A stretch of 36,461 bases of DNA from assembly GCF_000170895.1 (NCBI RefSeq), contig NZ_ABCS01000094.1:1-36461 (forward strand), in the 5' to 3' direction. The notes under the pieces are model-generated. The model was given only the letters and a program-made list of their open reading frames with translations, had not been told where the DNA came from and did no database searches. The translations under genes and the position numbers were made by a program. The stretch comes from Plesiocystis pacifica SIR-1. GTDB taxonomy: Bacteria > Myxococcota_A > Polyangia > Nannocystales > Nannocystaceae. This document shows, piece by piece, positions 32,701 to 36,461 of this stretch. Position 1 is the stretch's first letter, and every line of letters begins with the position of its first letter.

Positions 32701-35700
32701 CGACCTGGCTCGACGCCCTGCCCACCCGCGCGGTCGCGCTGGTCTCGCTCCTGGCCCTCGACGATCGACCCGACGCCGCGCTGCCGGGGGTGTCTCGGGG
32801 ACTGCGGGCCAACCTCGCCCTGACCCAGGCCTGCGCCCGCGCCGAGGCCCCGCCCAGGCTGTGGCTGGTGACCCGCGGGGCCGTCTCGGTCTCGGCCGAG
32901 GACCCCCTGACGCACCCCACCCAGGCGATGACCTGGGCCCTGGGTCGCGCGCTGGGGCTCGAGCATCCGAGCTCCTGGGGCGGGCTGATCGACCTGGGCG
33001 AGGGCCTGCCCCTGGCGGCGGCGCTCTCGACCCTGGTCCGCGACGATGGCGAGGACGAGCTGGCCGCGCGCGCCGATGGGATCCGCGCGCGCCGACTCGT
33101 CCCACTCGAAGGCTCTGAGCCGACCCCGCGCCCGCCCGTGCAGCTCCGCGGCGCCGCGCTGATCACCGGGGGCACCGGCGCCCTCGGCCTGCACATCGCC
33201 CGCTGGCTGGTCGAGCGCGGCGCGGAGTCGCTGATCCTGGTCAGCCGCCGCGGGCCCGCGTCGCCGGGCATCGAGGCGACCCGGGCCGAGCTCGAGGGCC
33301 TCGGCGCGTCCGTGTCCGTCGTCGCTTGTGCCCTCGACGATCGCCGCGCCGTGGCGGAGCTCCTCACCGCGCACCGCGAGGACCTGCGCGCCATCGTCCA
33401 CGCCGCGGGCATCCCCGGGGAGCCCACGCCTCTGCGCGCCATCGAGGCCGAGCAACTCGCCGCCGTCGCGGCCGGCAAGGTCGCGGGCGCCCAGCACCTC
33501 CACGCGCTGAGCCGCGAGCTCGGCCTCGAGCTCGAGCTCTTCCTGTGCCTGTCCTCGATGTGGGGCGTGTGGGGGAGCGGCCCGCTGATGGCCTACGCCG
33601 GCGCCAACGCCTACCTCGACGCCCTGGCCACGCACCGGCGCCAGGCGGGTCTGCCCGCCGCGGCCCTCGCGTGGGGCCCCTGGGCCGAGGGCGGCATGGT
33701 CGACGCCGAGACCCTCGCGCGCCTGGGCGAGATCGGCCTGCGCTCCCTCGCCCCGAGCGTGGCCATCCATGAGCTCGGCGCCCTCGTCGACCACGGCGCG
33801 AGCGGAGTGCTCGTCGCCGACGTCGACTGGCCGCGCTTTTGTTCGTCGAGCGCGTCCGGAGGCGCGCGTCCGCTGTTCGCCGAGCTCCCCCAGCTGCGCG
33901 CCGACGCGGCCGGGGCCGACCTAGGCTCGACGTCGACCCTCGCCACCGAGCTACGCGCGGCCTCGCCCGAGGCGCGCCGGCGGGCCCTCGTCGCGCTCAT
34001 CCTCGACACGATCCGCGCCGTCCTCGAGCTCCCCGACGACCCCCACACCGACGCCCGCCTGCGCCCCGAGGTCGGCTTTTATGACCTCGGCCTCGACTCG
34101 GTGCTGTGCGTGGAGCTGTGCGCCCGCCTCGGTCGCGAGCTGGGCGCGCGGCTGAGCGTGGTCTCGGTGTTCGAGAACCCCCGCCCCGCGGCCCTCGCCG
34201 CCCACCTCGACGCCCTCGTGTTCGGGGCGACGACGACCGCCGCCCCTGCGCGCGCCTTGGTTCAGGCCGACGAGGCCATCGCCATCGTCGGTATCGGCCT
34301 GCGCCTGCCCGGCGGCGTGGTCGACCTCGACAGCCTGTGGACCTTGCTCGAGGCCGAGACCGACGCCGTCGGCCCCGTGCCCAGGGAGCGCTGGGACGCC
34401 GAGCGCTTCTTCGACCCCGACCCCGACCGCGCCGGCAAGAGCTACACCCGCGAGGGCGCCTTCCTCGACGCCGTCGACCGCTTCGACGCCGCGTTCTTCA
34501 ACATCAGCCCCCGGGAGGCTCGGCACCTCGACCCCCAGCAGCGCCTGCTGCTGGAGGCCACCTGGGAGGCCCTCGAGCGCGCCCACATCGTGCCCGGGGC
34601 CCTCGCGGCCTCGCGCAGCGGCGTGTTCGTGGGCCTGGGACCCAGCGACTACGCCCACCTCCAGACCGCCAGCGGCGAGGTCGATGCCTACACGACCATG
34701 GGCACGCACACCTCCTTCGGCGCCGGTCGCTTGGCCTTCTACCTGGGGCTGCGCGGGCCGGCGATCACCCTGGACACGGCCTGCTCCTCGTCCCTCGTGG
34801 CCCTGCACTGCGCCTGCGCCTCGCTGCGCGCCGGAGAGTGCGAGCTCGCCGTCGCGGCCAGCTCCCAGGTCATGGTCTCGCCCCACTTCGGCGTGCAGCT
34901 CTCGCGCACCCGGGCCCTCGCCCCCGACGGCCGCTGCAAGACCTTCTCGGCCGCCGCCGACGGCTACGGCCGCGGCGAGGGGGTCATCGCCCTGGCACTC
35001 CAGCGCCTGTCCGACGCCGAGGCCGAGGGCCGCCGGGTGCTCGCCGTGGTCCGCGGCTCGGCGGTCAACCATGACGGGGCCAGCAGCGGGCTGACCGTGC
35101 CCAACGGCGCGGCGCAGCGCGAGGTCCTGCGGGCCGCCCTGGCCAGCGCCAAGCTCGAGCCCTGGGAGATCGACGCGGTCGAGTGCCACGGCACCGGCAC
35201 CAAGCTCGGCGACCCCATCGAGGTCCGCGCCCTGGCCGAAGTCTACGGCGAAGGTCGGGCCCAGACGCGGCCCCTGCTGCTCGGCGCGCTCAAGACCAAC
35301 GTCGGACACCTCGAGTCCGCGGCCGGCCTGGCCGGCGTCGCCAAGGTGCTCGCGTCGCTGCAGCGCGGTGCGTGGCCGGCCTCGCTGCACACCTCGCCCC
35401 GCAACCCCCACCTCGACTGGGACAGCCTGCCCGTGGCGGTCGTCGATCGTCTGCAGCCGTGGACCCGCCGAGATCAGGCGCCGCGCCGCGCGGGCGTGTC
35501 GAGCTTTGGGCTGTCGGGGACCAACGCCCATGTCATCCTCGAGGAAGCACCCGCGCTTGCGCCCGCAGAGGTAAACGAGGTCGGCGACGCCGAGACCCCC
35601 GCCTTGCCGGCCCGGCCCCTGCTGCTCTCCGGCCGCAACGCCGCGGCCCTGCGCGCCCAGGCCGAGCGCCTGCGCGCCCACCTCGACGCCCACCCCGAGC

Positions 35701-36461
35701 TCGACATTGGCGCCCTTGCGGCCACCCTGGCGACGGCGCGCACCCACTTCGAGCGCCGGGCCTGCGTCCTCGCCCACTCCCACTCGGAGCTGCTCGAGGG
35801 CCTCGACGCCCTCGCCCACGAGCGACCGCACCCCAGCCTCGTCGACGCCGAGAGCCTGCGCGACGCCAAGCTCGTGTTCGTATTCCCCGGCCAGGGCTCG
35901 CAGTGGCCCGGCATGGCGCGGGAGTGGCTCGCGGACGCGCCGGCCTTCGCCGAGGCCATGCGCGCCTGCGACGAGGCCCTCGCCCCGCACACCGGCTGGT
36001 CCGTGCTCGAGCTCCTGCGCGGGGGCGTCGACGCCGAGGCACTCGCCCGCGTCGACGTCGTCCAGCCCACGCTGTTCGCCGTGATGGTGTCCCTGGCCGC
36101 GGTCTGGCGCGCCTTCGGGGTCGTCCCCGACGCGGTCATCGGCCACTCCCAGGGCGAGATCGCGGCCGCCTGCGTCGCGGGGGCGCTGTCCCTCGAAGAC
36201 GCCGCCCGCGTGGTCGCCCTGCGCAGCCAGGTGATCGCGACCAGCCTCCAGGGCGAGGCCGGCCAAGCCGGCGCGATGGCGGCGGTCTCGCTGCCCGCCG
36301 CGGAGCTCGAGGGTCGCCTGGGCGAAGCGCTGAGCGTCGCCGTCGACAACGGGCCGCGAGCCTCGGTCGTCGCCGGACCGCCCGAGGCCGTCGCCCAACT
36401 CGTCGCCCAACTGAGGCCGAAGGCGTATTCGCCCGCGCCATCCGGGTCAGCTACGCCTCCC
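29766..36461 (+). CDS. type I modular polyketide synthase, KS-AT-KR-ACP-KS-AT (3' end outside window)
   Basis: The frame is open for 2232 codons to the window end. Domains (residues): KS1 21-441 (Cys188 in DTGCSTSL, His324 in CHGTGT, His364 in KTNLGH); AT1 552-860 (Ser649 in GHSVGE, HAFH 749-752, malonyl-CoA type); KR with structural half from about 920 and catalytic half 1128-1315 (TGGTGALG, Ser1264, Tyr1277, Asn1281); ACP about 1400-1480 (Ser1445 in GLDSV); KS2 1503-1925 (Cys1673 in DTACSSSL, His1808, His1848); AT2 from about 2036 (Ser2128 in GHSQGE, methylmalonyl-like). The KR lacks the LDD motif and has Trp at Ser+5, so it is A-type (L-hydroxyl). Module 1 has no DH or ER. There is no loading module and only about 20 residues before KS1, so a starter must come from another protein or directly. 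The start is the only ATG after the in-frame TAA at 29751. The product is unknown. Confidence 0.95.
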   Translation, partial: MNASLPSIVGNRSSNAHSSPRIAIIGIGLRLPGGVEDLDQLFRFLCSRRDAVAPIPAERWDAEAYFDADPQAEGRAYVRRGSFLDRIDEFDAGFFRVSPREAKRTDPQHRLVLESAWTALEHAGLVPAELTGTRTGVFMGIGSSDYDFRRRDVGGAYTYLGTQASFVAGRVAHSLGLRGPTFALDTGCSTSLVALHSACRALQHGECELALAGAVQLMAAPDHFVQLAKIGALAPDGRCKTFSAKADGFGRGEGVVVLALEPLERAEHMGRNILAVVEGTAVNHNGPQSTGIMAPNADAQRELLRAALEDARLDPEAIDLLECHGTGTRLGDRTELRALGEVFGPGRSAQRPLLIGSVKTNLGHLEVAAGMAGVAKVLASMRHGAVPPSLHTTPRTEAFAWDEAHLEVVDAPTSWPRRRDRGRRAGVSSFGMAGTNAHVILADPPSRVEPELEPDPKPSAPAQTSPLPLLVSGREALDLRAQVDRLTAFLRREGAPATADLAYSLATSRTHFDARLSVSAAADASPAALADALEAAMAAREQQPQPAPSSGKLAMLFTGQGSQWPAMARAAWSQRPVFRDALEEVCAHLDPLLDAPVRPLLLGEVPEDQARARLAQTASTQPAIFALELALYRLWTHWGVKPDLLLGHSVGEIAVAHVAGVLDLPDACALVAARGRLMQALPAGGAMIAIQASEAELRPHLDGLEEQLAIAAINGPSSTVVSGDAEAARAVEAAFAGRGRKTKRLDTSHAFHSPRMQPMLEDFAAALGGLRFGPATVLVVSTLTGRRCEPTTMASVDYWLDHARSAVRFLDGVRSLEAEGVTRFLELGPQAVLASAVPHCLSGTKTNAHAVASLAGPRFEGAPGEDLSRALGELYTHGQRVDWRAVFATVEARRCELPTYAFRRERHWLEGRPASPRSLRYTPRWVPVEGSASCPGACVLVVPQVWAQGAEGAARLAELRADETTSTEVSIVDEDVDAATWLDALPTRAVALVSLLALDDRPDAALPGVSRGLRANLALTQACARAEAPPRLWLVTRGAVSVSAEDPLTHPTQAMTWALGRALGLEHPSSWGGLIDLGEGLPLAAALSTLVRDDGEDELAARADGIRARRLVPLEGSEPTPRPPVQLRGAALITGGTGALGLHIARWLVERGAESLILVSRRGPASPGIEATRAELEGLGASVSVVACALDDRRAVAELLTAHREDLRAIVHAAGIPGEPTPLRAIEAEQLAAVAAGKVAGAQHLHALSRELGLELELFLCLSSMWGVWGSGPLMAYAGANAYLDALATHRRQAGLPAAALAWGPWAEGGMVDAETLARLGEIGLRSLAPSVAIHELGALVDHGASGVLVADVDWPRFCSSSASGGARPLFAELPQLRADAAGADLGSTSTLATELRAASPEARRRALVALILDTIRAVLELPDDPHTDARLRPEVGFYDLGLDSVLCVELCARLGRELGARLSVVSVFENPRPAALAAHLDALVFGATTTAAPARALVQADEAIAIVGIGLRLPGGVVDLDSLWTLLEAETDAVGPVPRERWDAERFFDPDPDRAGKSYTREGAFLDAVDRFDAAFFNISPREARHLDPQQRLLLEATWEALERAHIVPGALAASRSGVFVGLGPSDYAHLQTASGEVDAYTTMGTHTSFGAGRLAFYLGLRGPAITLDTACSSSLVALHCACASLRAGECELAVAASSQVMVSPHFGVQLSRTRALAPDGRCKTFSAAADGYGRGEGVIALALQRLSDAEAEGRRVLAVVRGSAVNHDGASSGLTVPNGAAQREVLRAALASAKLEPWEIDAVECHGTGTKLGDPIEVRALAEVYGEGRAQTRPLLLGALKTNVGHLESAAGLAGVAKVLASLQRGAWPASLHTSPRNPHLDWDSLPVAVVDRLQPWTRRDQAPRRAGVSSFGLSGTNAHVILEEAPALAPAEVNEVGDAETPALPARPLLLSGRNAAALRAQAERLRAHLDAHPELDIGALAATLATARTHFERRACVLAHSHSELLEGLDALAHERPHPSLVDAESLRDAKLVFVFPGQGSQWPGMAREWLADAPAFAEAMRACDEALAPHTGWSVLELLRGGVDAEALARVDVVQPTLFAVMVSLAAVWRAFGVVPDAVIGHSQGEIAAACVAGALSLEDAARVVALRSQVIATSLQGEAGQAGAMAAVSLPAAELEGRLGEALSVAVDNGPRASVVAGPPEAVAQLVAQLRPKAYSPAPSGSATPP
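36410..36413 (+). other. one-base frameshift in the AT2 domain of the PKS
   Basis: Up to 36413 the frame reads a normal AT (PEAVAQLVAQL). After that the original frame gives a nonsense Pro/Ser/Ala string, while the frame starting GAG at 36413 reads EAEGVFARAIRVSYAS, the conserved AT continuation with the YASH motif. One lost C (CTCGAG read as CTGAG) would explain it. It may be a sequencing error near a contig end or a true mutation. Confidence 0.85.

Noticed and set aside
33951..36410. 819-codon reading frame antisense to the PKS
   Set aside because: It mirrors the third-position G/C bias of the PKS strand. Its translation is a Val/Gly/Ala/Glu-rich string without motifs, while the plus strand has full KS, AT and ACP motifs.
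1..36461. CRISPR arrays, tRNA or rRNA genes, insertion sequences, phage genes
   Set aside because: I looked for regularly spaced repeats, cloverleaf-like sequences, transposase motifs and terminal inverted repeats and saw none.

Overview
The window is very GC-rich DNA with strong third-position G/C bias. About a third of its roughly 22 genes encode lipoproteins with acidic or cysteine-rich linkers. It also holds a fibro-slime domain protein, a PilX/PilY1 pair, a TPR lipoprotein resembling the sensor part of myxobacterial Ser/Thr kinases, and a modular polyketide synthase (PKS). Together these suggest a myxobacterium, most likely of the Nannocystis/Plesiocystis/Enhygromyxa side. That placement is inference from gene style; no marker gene is present.

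Layout. 1-10.3 kb is mostly cell envelope: a low-complexity one-pass membrane protein, a fibro-slime lipoprotein, a LysM plus M74-type murein endopeptidase, several Cys-rich or repeat lipoproteins, a STAS-like protein and a Prx5-type peroxiredoxin. 10.4-15.3 kb (minus strand) is a pilX-pilY1 operon preceded by a hairpin-rich, AT-richer leader. 15.8-18.3 kb holds a VOC protein, a TPR lipoprotein and a GST-like protein. 18.4-24.9 kb (minus strand) is a tight operon: TetR regulator, FadE5-like acyl-CoA dehydrogenase, MaoC-type hydratase, FabG4-like ketoreductase and thiolase. These four enzymes make one complete acyl-CoA beta-oxidation (or reverse) cycle through R-hydroxyacyl intermediates, with no FadB. 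25.1-29.4 kb carries more lipoproteins and a small membrane protein. From 29,766 to the end, one open frame encodes a type I PKS with order KS-AT-KR-ACP-KS-AT, cut by the window edge.

Main points. (1) The PKS frame breaks by one base about 50 nt before the window end; restoring it recovers the AT substrate motif. (2) The acyl-CoA operon matches the M. tuberculosis Rv0241c-Rv0244c gene set and has a palindromic operator inside its promoter. (3) Several first genes start 6 or 9 nt after a TANNNT -10 box, suggesting leaderless or near-leaderless mRNAs, whereas genes inside operons have Shine-Dalgarno sites or start-stop overlaps. (4) Two intergenic regions carry clusters of hairpins that no gene explains. 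No tRNA, rRNA, CRISPR array, insertion sequence or phage gene was seen.
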